This document shows positions 53,134 through 61,834 of a stretch of 64,000 nt of DNA, piece after piece. The stretch's first letter is position 1; each line of letters begins with the position of its first letter. A program made the translations under genes and the position numbers. The DNA is taken from the NCBI GenBank assembly GCA_009846005.1, contig VXYL01000070.1, forward strand, positions 196,947-260,946, given 5' to 3'. This stretch comes from Gammaproteobacteria bacterium (GTDB lineage: Bacteria > Pseudomonadota > Gammaproteobacteria > Pseudomonadales > Azotimanducaceae). The notes beneath the pieces are model-generated. The model was not told the DNA's origin, did no database searches, and saw nothing but the letters and a program-made list of their open reading frames with translations.

Positions 53134-53988
53134 GGTTTCCATCGGCAGCGATTCGTCGCGCACCCACTCGGCCATGGAGCCGTCGTAGACGGCAACATCG
53201 GTGTGCCCTAGGAGCAGGCATGCGAAGGCGTCGACCGTCGCGGAGATGCCGCCACCGCAGTAGGCGATGATCCGGGGCGCGTCGAGCAACCCCTTTGCAT
53301 CCAGCGCACGGCGCAGGGCGGCGTCCTCCTTGAAGATCCCGTGATCCATGAGATCGTCGTAGAAGACGTTGACGCTGCCCGCGATGTGCCCTTTGCGACC
53401 GTAGTGCATCCGGCCCTCGCCCGAGAACACATCGGGCGACAAGGCGTTTACAGTGCAAACACCCGGATTGCCGATCGCGGCCAGCACGGCCTCCTTGTCC
53501 GCGAACAGTGCGGGCTGCGGTCGCGCCACGAAGTTTCCCGCTGGCGGAGGCGAGACCTCGCGCGTGGTCGGGTGGCGACCCTTGCGCCATGCCCGAAAGC
53601 CGCCGTTCAAGACCTTGGCGTTCCGGTGGCCGCAATAGCGCAGCAGCCACCAGGCCCGGGTCGCCCACATCATGTGTCCGGTACTGTAGAACACCACCTC
53701 GCTGTCGTTGTCCACTCCCAGGCTTTGGAACAGGGACTCCAACTGGCTGACCGCAGGCAGGCTGAAACCCAATCCGGTACCGGTGTCTGAGGCCGCTTCG
53801 ACCAGATCAAGGAATTGCGCCCCCGGTACGTGGCAGGCCTTGAACTTGGCCAACCCGGAGTCCGCCCGATAGCCCCTCGACGCGGGCGTGAGGTACACCG
53901 TCGCATCGAGAACGCGACGGGTCGGATTGTCGAGATCGGCTGCCAACTCCGCCGGCGAGATCAGGTACTCCGGGTGGGCGTATGGCAT
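53125..53988 (-). CDS. Two-domain rhodanese-like sulfurtransferase
   Basis: A 287-residue sulfurtransferase with two rhodanese domains: the N-terminal inactive half (RVLDATVYLTP, KFKACHVPGAQFLDL, VVFYSTGHMMWATRAWWLL) and the C-terminal half with active-site loop IAYCGGGISAT (Cys persulfide). It moves sulfane sulfur from thiosulfate or 3-mercaptopyruvate to acceptors. ATG 53988 has TAGGAG upstream. The active loop CGGGI differs from CRxGx of classic rhodanese/MST, so donor preference is uncertain. The cupin gene lies just upstream in the same direction. Confidence 0.9.
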   Translation of the reverse strand: MPYAHPEYLISPAELAADLDNPTRRVLDATVYLTPASRGYRADSGLAKFKACHVPGAQFLDLVEAASDTGTGLGFSLPAVSQLESLFQSLGVDNDSEVVFYSTGHMMWATRAWWLLRYCGHRNAKVLNGGFRAWRKGRHPTTREVSPPPAGNFVARPQPALFADKEAVLAAIGNPGVCTVNALSPDVFSGEGRMHYGRKGHIAGSVNVFYDDLMDHGIFKEDAALRRALDAKGLLDAPRIIAYCGGGISATVDAFACLLLGHTDVAVYDGSMAEWVRDESLPMETGP

Positions 53989-54014
53989 CGTATGAACTCC
54001 TAATCTGAAGGTCG

Positions 54015-54527
54015 TCAATCCTGCGCGTCGGGTTCCCCGTCCCAATAGTCCCGGGAGTCCTCCGGGCGACCGACGAAGCCAAACTCCAGTTCCCCGAAGT
54101 GCGTCCACACGCCGAACTTGCCACTGTCCGGGTATTCGCAGACATCGGTGGCCGACCGCGTCGAGATGGCCAGGTATTTCAACGTCGAGTCGCCGGTATT
54201 CGTCAGCTTGTGGGCAAACTCCGCGCCGCCGCAGGGCGCACCGAGCACGTCGCCCGGTCCGACTTCGTAGATCGCCTCCCCGAACCGGTACGAGCCTTTG
54301 CCTTCGAGGACGAAGAACATCTCCTCTATGACATGATGAACGTGAAAGGGGAAGGCCGACCTGCCGGGCGGAACCTCGATGTAGCGCGCGCCGATCTTCG
54401 ATAATCCGACGGCATCCGAGAACCCGGCGTGCGCGGCTTCGTAGCCAGATCCCTGTCGGGAAGTCTGAAGCCGCAGAGCGCCAAGGTTGGCGACCGGATT
54501 CAAAGCGCCGGCCGAGTCATTCGACAT
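54015..54527 (-). CDS. Cupin-domain protein
   Basis: A 170-residue cupin with classical motif 1 (FPFHVHHVIEEMFFVLEGKG: two His, Glu as metal ligands) and motif 2 (GPGDVLGAPCGGAEFAHKL). Likely binds a divalent metal; may be an isomerase, dioxygenase or sensor. It precedes the sulfurtransferase gene by 26 bases in the same direction. It is divergent from the reductase gene at 54652. Confidence 0.88.
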   Translation of the reverse strand: MSNDSAGALNPVANLGALRLQTSRQGSGYEAAHAGFSDAVGLSKIGARYIEVPPGRSAFPFHVHHVIEEMFFVLEGKGSYRFGEAIYEVGPGDVLGAPCGGAEFAHKLTNTGDSTLKYLAISTRSATDVCEYPDSGKFGVWTHFGELEFGFVGRPEDSRDYWDGEPDAQD

Positions 54528-54651
54528 CGAAGGTCCCCTCCCACCGAGTCGTCCGAGTGTGGTTGCCGCGTCCGCGCAGTGTCAACGCCAGCCGCAGCAT
54601 CCGCTAAGCTTTATGGCACGACCCGGCCAATGCAGACAGAGAGGATCCCGC

Positions 54652-55653
54652 ATGGAAAACCGCCAAATCGTCATCGTGTCGTTGCCCACCGACAAGCTTG
54701 AGGCCAGCCATTTCGCAATGCGCACCGTCCCCATGCCGGAGCCCGGGGACGGCGAAGTCCTGTGCCGCACCCTCGCACTCACCGTCGGCGCCGGTCAACG
54801 CGCCGGGCTCCAAGGCAGCGCGAGCTACGCCGCCGCGCCGAAGAGCGGGATCGTGATGGGCGGAACAGCGGTGGCGCGCATCGAGGCGTCCAACGCCGAC
54901 GATCTCGATGTCGGCGCGTTGGTCACGTGTCCGTCGGGCTGGCAGGACTACGCCGTCCACAAGGCCGGCGGTGTTCACGCGGTTGAAGCCGGCGGCGATC
55001 CCGCCCACCACCTCGGCGTCTACGGCACAAACGGGCTGACGGCCTACTTCGGTCTGTTCGATCTGGGCGAACCAAAAGCCGGCCAGACCGTCGTCGTCTC
55101 CGCAGCCGCCGGATCCGTGGGCCATATCGTGGGCCAGATGGCGAAGATCACCGGTTGCCGAGTCGTCGGCGTGGCGGGCAGCGACGAGAAGTGCCACCTG
55201 CTCACCGACGACCTCGGCTTCGACACCGCCGTGAACTACAAGAGCCCCGACTTCCGCCAAGAGTTCCGCGATGCCTGCAGCGACGGCATCGACGTCTATT
55301 TCGACAATACCGGCGGCGAGGTCCTCGGCGGTGCCTTGCGCCGGATGAAGCCCCACGGCCGCATCGTCTGCTGCGGGGTCGTGTCCCAGTACGACACCGG
55401 CAATCCCGCGCCGGGGCCGCGCGGCATTCCGGGACTCCTCGTCAACAACCGGATCCGCATGGAGGGCTTTCTCGTGTTCGACTACGCCGACCGCTACGGC
55501 GAAGCGCGAACCCAGATGCGGGAATGGGTGGAATCAGGGAAACTCAAACCGCTGCAGGACGAGTTCCACGGCTTGGACGAAGCCCCTAGCGCTTTCATCG
55601 ACATGCTCGCCGGCGGCAACGTGGGGACACGCATCATCCGTGTCGCTGACTGA
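54652..55653 (+). CDS. NADP-dependent medium-chain reductase (zinc-independent MDR)
   Basis: A 333-residue MDR protein of the prostaglandin/leukotriene-reductase type: VYGTNGLTAYFGLFDLG, VVVSAAAGSVGHIVGQMAKI (AxxGxxG nucleotide loop), GVAGSDEKCHLL, IDVYFDNTGGEVL. No zinc-binding cysteines in the catalytic position. It reduces conjugated double bonds of enals/enones. ATG 54652 has GAGAGGA upstream; the in-frame extension to 54487 overlaps the cupin gene's 5' end and is rejected. Confidence 0.92.
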   Translation: MENRQIVIVSLPTDKLEASHFAMRTVPMPEPGDGEVLCRTLALTVGAGQRAGLQGSASYAAAPKSGIVMGGTAVARIEASNADDLDVGALVTCPSGWQDYAVHKAGGVHAVEAGGDPAHHLGVYGTNGLTAYFGLFDLGEPKAGQTVVVSAAAGSVGHIVGQMAKITGCRVVGVAGSDEKCHLLTDDLGFDTAVNYKSPDFRQEFRDACSDGIDVYFDNTGGEVLGGALRRMKPHGRIVCCGVVSQYDTGNPAPGPRGIPGLLVNNRIRMEGFLVFDYADRYGEARTQMREWVESGKLKPLQDEFHGLDEAPSAFIDMLAGGNVGTRIIRVAD

Positions 55654-55800
55654 TGGAGTTTGACTAGGGGCCGTCACCCACCGGCGGCCTTCCTCACCAA
55701 CCGCAAGAGTCTGCGGCTCAAGTCATGATATAACGTATCCAATAGGGTCGCGCGGCATCCGGTCTCGCCAGCAGAGGGGTTTTCTGATGATTCGATCTGG

Positions 55801-57228
55801 ATGTTGTCCCAGACTCTCGGCGTAGCCGCAACGCAGCTCAGCCTAATGTGGCGCGAGCGGCGCTTGCTCTGGCTCGCGCTCTCGGTCCTGCTCCTCGCTG
55901 GCGCTTCGGTCGCCACGAGCGCGGCCCGTTTGTCTGCCCAAGCCGAGGAGCGACGCGCCGTCGCTGAGGAGGAGGCCCTGCTCTGGGACAGCCAGGGCGT
56001 GATCGATCCCCATCGCGCCGCCCATGTGGGCCGCGCCGTGCCCGCACCGGTGCGGCCACTGGCGGCCTTCGATCCGGGACTGTCCGACTTCGTCGGCACA
56101 TCGGTGTTCGTCGAGGGCCACTCGCAGAACCCGGCCCGGCATAGGCCGATCGAGGGAGGCGCCGCTATCAGCCGCTTCGGCGGATTCTCGGCGGCCTGGA
56201 CTCTGCAGATCGTCGCGCCGGTGCTGATCATTCTCGCCGGGTTCGCAACCATGTCCGGCGAAGTCGCGCGGGAACGGCTTCGACAGGAACTCGGCGCTGG
56301 GGCCTCGGCTTCGGTCCTGGTCGGGGGACGACTGGTCGCTTTGGCAATCGCGGCAGGATTGCTGGCGCTCGTCATGATCGGCGTGAGCTTTCCGGCGATG
56401 CTCCTGCAGGGCGCGAACGAGCCCCAAATAGCGGCGCTTGCGGCCATCGGCGGCGCCTATGCGTTTTATCTGCTGGTGTTCTGCGCCGTCACCGTTGCCG
56501 TCTCGGGCCTGTTCGCTTCAGCGCGGGCCGCCCTGGTCGTTCTGCTTGCCTTCTGGGCAGTATCGACCCTGCTCGTGCCGCGTATCGCGCCCGCTGTGGC
56601 TGAGACCTTGGCACCCACGCCCTCCGTCCCCGCGTTCAGAGCGGCCGTCACCGAGGAGGCGAGGAATGGTGTCGACGGTCACGATCCCGCTGACCAGCGG
56701 CTGAATGCCGTAAGGGACGAGCTATTGGCGCGCTATCAGGTCAGCGACGTCGAGGATCTGCCGGTCAACTTCAGGGGCGTCGCGCTGGAGTTTGGCGAAA
56801 AGAACTCCACTGAGACCTACAACCGGCACTTCGAGCGGCTCTACGCCGTGTATCGCCGCCAAGAGGTCGTGCAACGCGCATTCGCCATCATCTCACCGAC
56901 CGTTGCCCTGCAACCCTTCTCGCGCGCATTCGCCGGCACCGACTTCGGCGCCCACCTCGCCTACCTGCGCGGCGTCGAGGACTTTCGCTACCGGCTCATC
57001 CAAACACTGAACCGGGAGGTTGCGGCCAACAAGCCACCGCCCGGCGAGCGATTCCACCTCGCCGATATTGCAGCCGTCACGCGCGATGTCGTCTATGCGC
57101 CGCCTACAGTGCGCCTGTCCGAGGTTGTGACGGCGCAAACGCCCAACCTCGCAATCCTGCTGGGCTGGGCCGTGCTCGCCATCGGCCTGGCCGCCGTCTC
57201 GGCGCTGCGTCTGGGCCGCCGTTCGTGA
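55801..57228 (+). CDS. ABC transporter permease (DUF3526 type), first subunit
   Basis: A 475-residue membrane protein: one helix near the N-terminus (LLWLALSVLLLAGASVATS), a ~100-residue exported loop, a bundle of about five helices (ILAGFATMSGEVARERLRQ; AIAAGLLALVMIGVSF; FYLLVFCAVTVAVSG), a second large exported domain, and a last helix. This is the layout of DUF3526 permeases, which in proteobacteria often sit near TonB receptors. Its stop overlaps the next gene's GTG (GTGA). Substrate unknown. Confidence 0.86.
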   Translation: MLSQTLGVAATQLSLMWRERRLLWLALSVLLLAGASVATSAARLSAQAEERRAVAEEEALLWDSQGVIDPHRAAHVGRAVPAPVRPLAAFDPGLSDFVGTSVFVEGHSQNPARHRPIEGGAAISRFGGFSAAWTLQIVAPVLIILAGFATMSGEVARERLRQELGAGASASVLVGGRLVALAIAAGLLALVMIGVSFPAMLLQGANEPQIAALAAIGGAYAFYLLVFCAVTVAVSGLFASARAALVVLLAFWAVSTLLVPRIAPAVAETLAPTPSVPAFRAAVTEEARNGVDGHDPADQRLNAVRDELLARYQVSDVEDLPVNFRGVALEFGEKNSTETYNRHFERLYAVYRRQEVVQRAFAIISPTVALQPFSRAFAGTDFGAHLAYLRGVEDFRYRLIQTLNREVAANKPPPGERFHLADIAAVTRDVVYAPPTVRLSEVVTAQTPNLAILLGWAVLAIGLAAVSALRLGRRS

Positions 57229-58589
57229 GCAGCTTTGCCATTGCGGGCTATGAGGTCCGCCGTCTCCTTCGTGACCCCGCCCTGCCGACGCTGCTGGTCC
57301 TGCTGATCGGGTTGGGCGGCTATGCGGCGTGGAATGGCGCCGACTGGGTCCACAAGCGCGAGGCAGCCATCGGTCTGATCAAGGCGGCGGAACAGGCGCG
57401 GTTGGCTGACAGTCGCGAGTTCGTCGTCCAATCCTACCCATCGGTGATCCTGCCGATAACGCAGCCCGTGCTGCCGAGGGCAGCGATGGCGCCGCTGTCG
57501 GTCGGTCAGGCGGATGCCTATCCTTTTGCTGCTGACACTGTTCCGCTGGGTGACTACACGTCTCTGTTCAGGCGCGTGTGGGCGGACATTGGCAGTCCGA
57601 CCGTACGCGCCGCAGGCCGTTTCGACCTGGCCTTCGTTGTCGTTTTCCTGCTGCCGCTCGTGATCCTCGCCGCCACCTACGACCTGTGGTCGCGCGAGCG
57701 CGAACGCGGCGTCGCCGCCATGGTGCTGTCGCAGCCCGTCGCCGTCGGGCCGCTGATCGTCGTAAAGGCGCTGGCCCGTGGCCTGGTCGTCCTGCTCCCC
57801 TCGACGGCCATCATCCTGTCGGTCGCCGCCTTGGCAGGAGCGCGAGAATCGATCGGCCTCACGGCCTTGGCACTGGCGGTGCTGGCCTATGGTGGCTTCT
57901 GGCTGGCGGTTGCGGTGATCATCGGCCTCGTTGCCCGTCGCTCGACCGAGGCGGCGATTGCTGCCGGCGCCGTCTGGCTGTTGGTGGTGGTCATGGTGCC
58001 GTCGCTCTGCTTGGCAGCCGTTGATCTGGCCGCACCGGCACCGTCGGAGATGCACTTCGCCACCGAGGTGAAGGCCCGAACGGCCGAGATTAGCGAGCGC
58101 CAGCGCCTCTATCGCGAGGCCAATCCGACGCCGGCGCGCGTGCCGACACCCAGGATTCCCGATCGCCTGCGAGACCGCTACGCCGATCGCGTCGCCCTCG
58201 ACCGCGAACTTGCGGCGATGATCGCGGCACATCACCAAGCAAAAGACGCGAGGCGTCACGTGCTCGACACGGTGCGGTTCTTCCTGCCGTCGGTCGCCAT
58301 GCAGGATGCACTCGACCGCATTGCCGGCTCAGACGCCGACCGCGCGCTTGCCTTTGAGAGCCAAGCGCGCGCGGCCCAATCGGAACTGCGGCTCATGTTC
58401 AAGGACTACCTGGACCGCGATGCGCTAGTCACTCCCGCCGAGTACGACAACCTGCCGGCTTTCCGGTTTCGCGAATCGGGCGGCGCTTTCCAAGCAGGCG
58501 TATTGGCAGACCTCGCGGCGCTTCTCGTCGCCACCCTTCTCATCCTGATCGCCGCCCGGGCCCTGCGCGGCAAGGCAGAGACCCCATAG
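57225..58589 (+). CDS. ABC transporter permease (DUF3526 type), second subunit
   Basis: A 454-residue paralogue of the preceding gene with the same plan: N-terminal helix (LPTLLVLLIGLGGYAAW), exported loop, helices starting with DLWSRERERGVAAMVLSQP (the cytoplasmic coupling region just after the first core helix), a large exported domain and a final helix (LLVATLLILIAARAL). GTG 57225 overlaps the previous stop. The ATPase gene follows after 10 bases. The three make a complete ABC-2-like exporter. Confidence 0.87.
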   Translation: MSSFAIAGYEVRRLLRDPALPTLLVLLIGLGGYAAWNGADWVHKREAAIGLIKAAEQARLADSREFVVQSYPSVILPITQPVLPRAAMAPLSVGQADAYPFAADTVPLGDYTSLFRRVWADIGSPTVRAAGRFDLAFVVVFLLPLVILAATYDLWSRERERGVAAMVLSQPVAVGPLIVVKALARGLVVLLPSTAIILSVAALAGARESIGLTALALAVLAYGGFWLAVAVIIGLVARRSTEAAIAAGAVWLLVVVMVPSLCLAAVDLAAPAPSEMHFATEVKARTAEISERQRLYREANPTPARVPTPRIPDRLRDRYADRVALDRELAAMIAAHHQAKDARRHVLDTVRFFLPSVAMQDALDRIAGSDADRALAFESQARAAQSELRLMFKDYLDRDALVTPAEYDNLPAFRFRESGGAFQAGVLADLAALLVATLLILIAARALRGKAETP

Positions 58590-58599
58590 GGATTTCCAC

Positions 58600-59310
58600 A
58601 TGCTTTATGCAAACGCCTTGACCAAGGACTACGGCGCACACCGGGCGCTCGACGACGTCAACTTGACCGTGGAGTCGGGGGAAATCTACTCCTTGCTCGG
58701 GGCCAATGGCGCCGGCAAATCGACGACCATCAAGCTGTTCCTTGGCTTCCTTGAGCCGACTGCAGGCTGCGCCGAGGTGGACGGTCTCGATCCTCAACGA
58801 GAACCGCAGGCGGTGCGGCGTCGGCTGCTCTACGTCCCTGAGACTGTCGGCCTCTACGACGAACTGACCGGCTACGAGAACCTCGACTATTTCGCGCGGC
58901 TTGCCGGTGTGCAGGATCGCTCTCCCGATCGCCTCCGCGAGTCCCTCACGGCGGCCGGCCTCGCGTCCGACGCCTTCAATCGGCGGGTCAGCCACTATTC
59001 CAAGGGCATGCGCCAGAAGGTCGGCATCGCGCTTGCCACAATTAAGGAGGCCAAGGCCCTGCTGCTCGACGAGCCCACCTCGGGTCTGGACCCTGAGGCC
59101 TCGGCTGAGTTCCACGACCTGCTCTTGCGTCAACGCGACCGCGGCGCGGCGGTCCTGATGGCGACTCACGACCTCTTCCGCGCGCGGGAGGTGGCCACTA
59201 CGATCGGTCTCATGCAGGCTGGACGGCTGCGCCGGACCCTGGACGCCTCAAGGATCACGGCGAGCGACCTGGAGAGCCTCTACTTGGAGGAAATGGGCCG
59301 GCGGCCTTAG
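58600..59310 (+). CDS. ABC transporter ATP-binding protein
   Basis: A 236-residue ATPase: Walker A GANGAGKSTTIK, Q-loop region LLYVPETVGLYDELTGYEN, signature HYSKGMRQKVGIA, Walker B ALLLDEPTSGLDPEA, switch His in MATHDLFRA. It powers the two preceding permeases. The gene order (permease, permease, ATPase) is the reverse of the more common ATPase-first arrangement. Confidence 0.93.
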   Translation: MLYANALTKDYGAHRALDDVNLTVESGEIYSLLGANGAGKSTTIKLFLGFLEPTAGCAEVDGLDPQREPQAVRRRLLYVPETVGLYDELTGYENLDYFARLAGVQDRSPDRLRESLTAAGLASDAFNRRVSHYSKGMRQKVGIALATIKEAKALLLDEPTSGLDPEASAEFHDLLLRQRDRGAAVLMATHDLFRAREVATTIGLMQAGRLRRTLDASRITASDLESLYLEEMGRRP

Positions 59311-59367
59311 CGGGCCAGGGCCGCCTCAGACCGACGTGTGCGCCGATCGTCCGTGGACTAGATACGC

Positions 59368-59832
59368 CTAGTCAGACGCATCTGCAGATGACGCAGGAAT
59401 GTCAGGTACCTTGCCGAGAACCGCGTCGAACTTCTCGGGGTTTCCGCGTTTGGACCGTTCGGTCAGATACTCCTCGGTCATCAGCGCGGTTACCTTCTCC
59501 GCTGCGCACTTGCGATCAGCTGATTGATGGCTATGCCCTCGCGCCTGGCGAGGAGCCTCACTTGCCGGTGTAGAGAGTCCGGGCGGTGACAATACCCGGA
59601 CTCCGAACCGATCAGCGCCTATAAAGTCGCGTCTATTGAAGGTCACGATAGCTTCGCATCCACCGGCTACGGCGACCTCGAGGACGAGATCGTCGTTCGG
59701 GTCTCGTAGCATCGGTCGCCATAAGTAATACACCCTCGGCTTGTTGGCAACGGCACAAAGATAGTCAAGTACATCGTCTACGTCGTCTTCACCAAGGGGC
59801 GCCCTCCTCCGAAGGGCGGGCTTGGGCTGCAA
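59368..59832 (-). pseudogene. Decayed toxin/antitoxin pair: PIN toxin 3' part fused to RHH-antitoxin remnant
   Basis: The first half is the C-terminal part of a PIN-family toxin (VDDVLDYLCAVANKP, LWRPMLRDPNDDLVLEVAV, AIVTFNRRDFIGADRFGVRV); the N-terminus with the first catalytic Asp (normally VVLDTNVL...) is missing and a REP sits at the break. The second half ends like a ribbon-helix-helix antitoxin (AAEKVTALMTEEYLTERSKR). Its upstream part, PDSLHRQV...REGIAINQLIASA, is present in another frame; one missing base before AAEKV explains this. Both genes are therefore broken. The open frame through both is accidental. Confidence 0.8.
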
Positions 59833-59857
59833 CGGGACGCCGCAAGGGCGTCCCCTA
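59802..59857 (-). repeat. REP-like palindromes at the 5' end of the PhyH operon
   Basis: The minus-strand copy 59833-59857 has stem GGGACGCC/GGCGTCCC and loop CTTGC; a smaller hairpin (GCCCTCCTCCGAAGGGC) precedes it at about 59802-59818. The cluster overlaps the broken 5' end of the PIN toxin remnant. Confidence 0.75.
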
Positions 59858-59895
59858 CGGTAGTATTGGGGGTTGCCCGGCTTGGGGGAAAGCGC

Positions 59896-60948
59896 ATGGA
59901 AATCGGGGACTGGAAATCGACCGGCTCGGTCGCGCTGCTACACCGGGAGCTTAGGCAACTCGGGCTCGAATCGAACATCGCCGAGCTTTCGTCGTTCGGC
60001 TTCACGGTCGTGCCGCCGGAGAAGGTTGGGCCGCCCACGCTTGTCGAGGAGGTGCGGGAAGCGCTCGAAAAGACGATGCTACGCCGCTACGGCCCGGACG
60101 GGCTCGCGCCCGAGCGCTGGGCCAACGTCAACGACATCCAGCGTTTCATGCTCTGGGAGGATCCGGTCTTCGAGCGGCTGTCCTACAACCCGGCGGGTCT
60201 CGGGCTTGCCCAGTACCTGCTCGGCACGGATTGCGTGTTGAGCCTTTGCGCCGCCTGGGTGAAGGGACCGGGCGAAATCCGCACCGGCATCCACGGCGAC
60301 TACCTGGACCCCGCCATCAATGCCCAGCCCGATCGCGTCATCAACTGCAACATGCACTTCATGGTGACCGACTACACCAAGGACGACGGTGCCATCTCCT
60401 TCGTGCCCGGCAGCCATATGTGGCGCCGCCAGGTCACTGCGGGCGAGGCGGAGAAGTGGGCTGACCAGGCGGTCGCCGTGGAAGCGCCGGCCGGGTCCAT
60501 GGTCATCTGGGGCAACCACACCTGGCATGGTTCGTATCCGAAGAAGACTCCGGGACTGCGCATGACACTGCAGTGCGAATACATGCGCCGGCGCCACCAG
60601 ACGGAGGAGGCCTATCGAGAGACCGTCACCCAGGAAGCGCTCGATCGCAACCCGGTCCGTTTCGCCGGCCTGATGGACGTCTACAGCCTGTTCCCGTTCG
60701 GCAAGAGCGACTGGGACATCGAACGCCAAACCAACGCGGAACCGGGTTCCAAGGGCGGCCAGTCCATCAACGCCTACCGGAGCCTGTTCGACATGGAACC
60801 CGCCAACGGCCGTACCACGCTTCGCCCCCGATACGACTACATGCACCACGACGGCAGGATGACCTCCGAGCGGAACGCCGAACGCGCCCAGCGAATGAGG
60901 GCCGCCCAGAACGGGGCGCAAGACAAAGAGCGGCCCAAGTCGTCGTGA
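59896..60948 (+). CDS. Phytanoyl-CoA dioxygenase-family protein
   Basis: A 350-residue PhyH-like oxygenase: FGFTVVPPEKVGPP N-terminal region, GIHGDYLDP with His and Asp iron ligands, NCNMHFMVTDYTKDDGAISFVPGSH split over the core strands, distal His in WGNHTWHGSYPKKTPGLR with the 2-oxoglutarate Arg. ATG 59896 has GGGGGAA upstream. The stop overlaps the next PhyH gene's GTG (GTGA); the two are distant paralogues and probably act on the same pathway. Confidence 0.88.
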   Translation: MEIGDWKSTGSVALLHRELRQLGLESNIAELSSFGFTVVPPEKVGPPTLVEEVREALEKTMLRRYGPDGLAPERWANVNDIQRFMLWEDPVFERLSYNPAGLGLAQYLLGTDCVLSLCAAWVKGPGEIRTGIHGDYLDPAINAQPDRVINCNMHFMVTDYTKDDGAISFVPGSHMWRRQVTAGEAEKWADQAVAVEAPAGSMVIWGNHTWHGSYPKKTPGLRMTLQCEYMRRRHQTEEAYRETVTQEALDRNPVRFAGLMDVYSLFPFGKSDWDIERQTNAEPGSKGGQSINAYRSLFDMEPANGRTTLRPRYDYMHHDGRMTSERNAERAQRMRAAQNGAQDKERPKSS

Positions 60949-61808
60949 CGGAAGCAGTCGAGATGGCCGAGGACCTGATCGTCGACGGCCTGAACATCAC
61001 CGAGCGGGTTGGCGAAATCGAGGAGCGGGGTTTCACCCTCGTCGAGGACTTCATCACGCCGGAGGAAGTTGCGCGAATCCGCCACGCCTTCGACACGGAG
61101 GTCCACATCACCGAGATGCGTGCCATCGGCACCAAGACCGGCAAGACCTGGCGCGCCCACAACCTGCTCGCCAAGACGCGCGCCGTCGACTACCTGTTCC
61201 TGGATCCGCGCATCCGCGCACTCGTGGAAGGCGTACTCGGCAAGTACACGCAGGTCAACGTCACGACACTCTTCAACGTGCTGCCCGGCGAAACGCGCCA
61301 GTTCCTGCACCAGGACGACGGGCTGTGGCCCATCAGGCGCCCGCATCCGCACTTCGTCTGCAACGCGCTGATCGCGCTGGACGACTTCGACATCGAGAAC
61401 GGCGCCACCCACATCGTGCCGTACAGCCACAAGTGGTACGACCGGCCCGTGGACCAGGACATCGAAACCCTGCGCGTCGTGATGCGCTCCGGAACGATGC
61501 TGATGTGGGAGGGCGGCCTCTGGCACGGTGGCGGCGCGAATACGTCCAAGGACCGTGAACGCCTAGGCTTCTTCATGAGCCACAACGTCGCCTATTTGCG
61601 TCCCCAGGAGATCCAGTTGCTCTCGGTGCCTCGGGAAGTCGTCCGCGAGATGCCGGAGAAACTGCAGCGGCTTCTGGGCTACCACCGTTTCGGCCTCGGC
61701 GTCGACGGCCGCGACCCCGTCGACGTGTTGCAGGACGGCGTCGTGATCCATCCGACGGCGAAACTCGCCGAACATCACCGGGCAGACCCGCACGCGACGA
61801 ATTCCTAA
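60945..61808 (+). CDS. Phytanoyl-CoA dioxygenase-family protein
   Basis: A 287-residue PhyH-like oxygenase: ERGFTLVEDFITPEEVARIR, FLHQDDGLWPIRRP with HxD iron ligands, FDIENGATHIVPYSHKW, distal His in LWHGGGANTSKDRERLGF. GTG 60945 overlaps the preceding stop (GTGA); ATG 60963 is an alternative. The SDR gene follows after 26 bases. Members of this subfamily hydroxylate secondary metabolites, fatty acyl groups or ectoine; substrate unknown here. Confidence 0.88.
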   Translation: MTEAVEMAEDLIVDGLNITERVGEIEERGFTLVEDFITPEEVARIRHAFDTEVHITEMRAIGTKTGKTWRAHNLLAKTRAVDYLFLDPRIRALVEGVLGKYTQVNVTTLFNVLPGETRQFLHQDDGLWPIRRPHPHFVCNALIALDDFDIENGATHIVPYSHKWYDRPVDQDIETLRVVMRSGTMLMWEGGLWHGGGANTSKDRERLGFFMSHNVAYLRPQEIQLLSVPREVVREMPEKLQRLLGYHRFGLGVDGRDPVDVLQDGVVIHPTAKLAEHHRADPHATNS

Positions 61809-61834
61809 CGCTCCCACATTCCACGAGGTAGACA

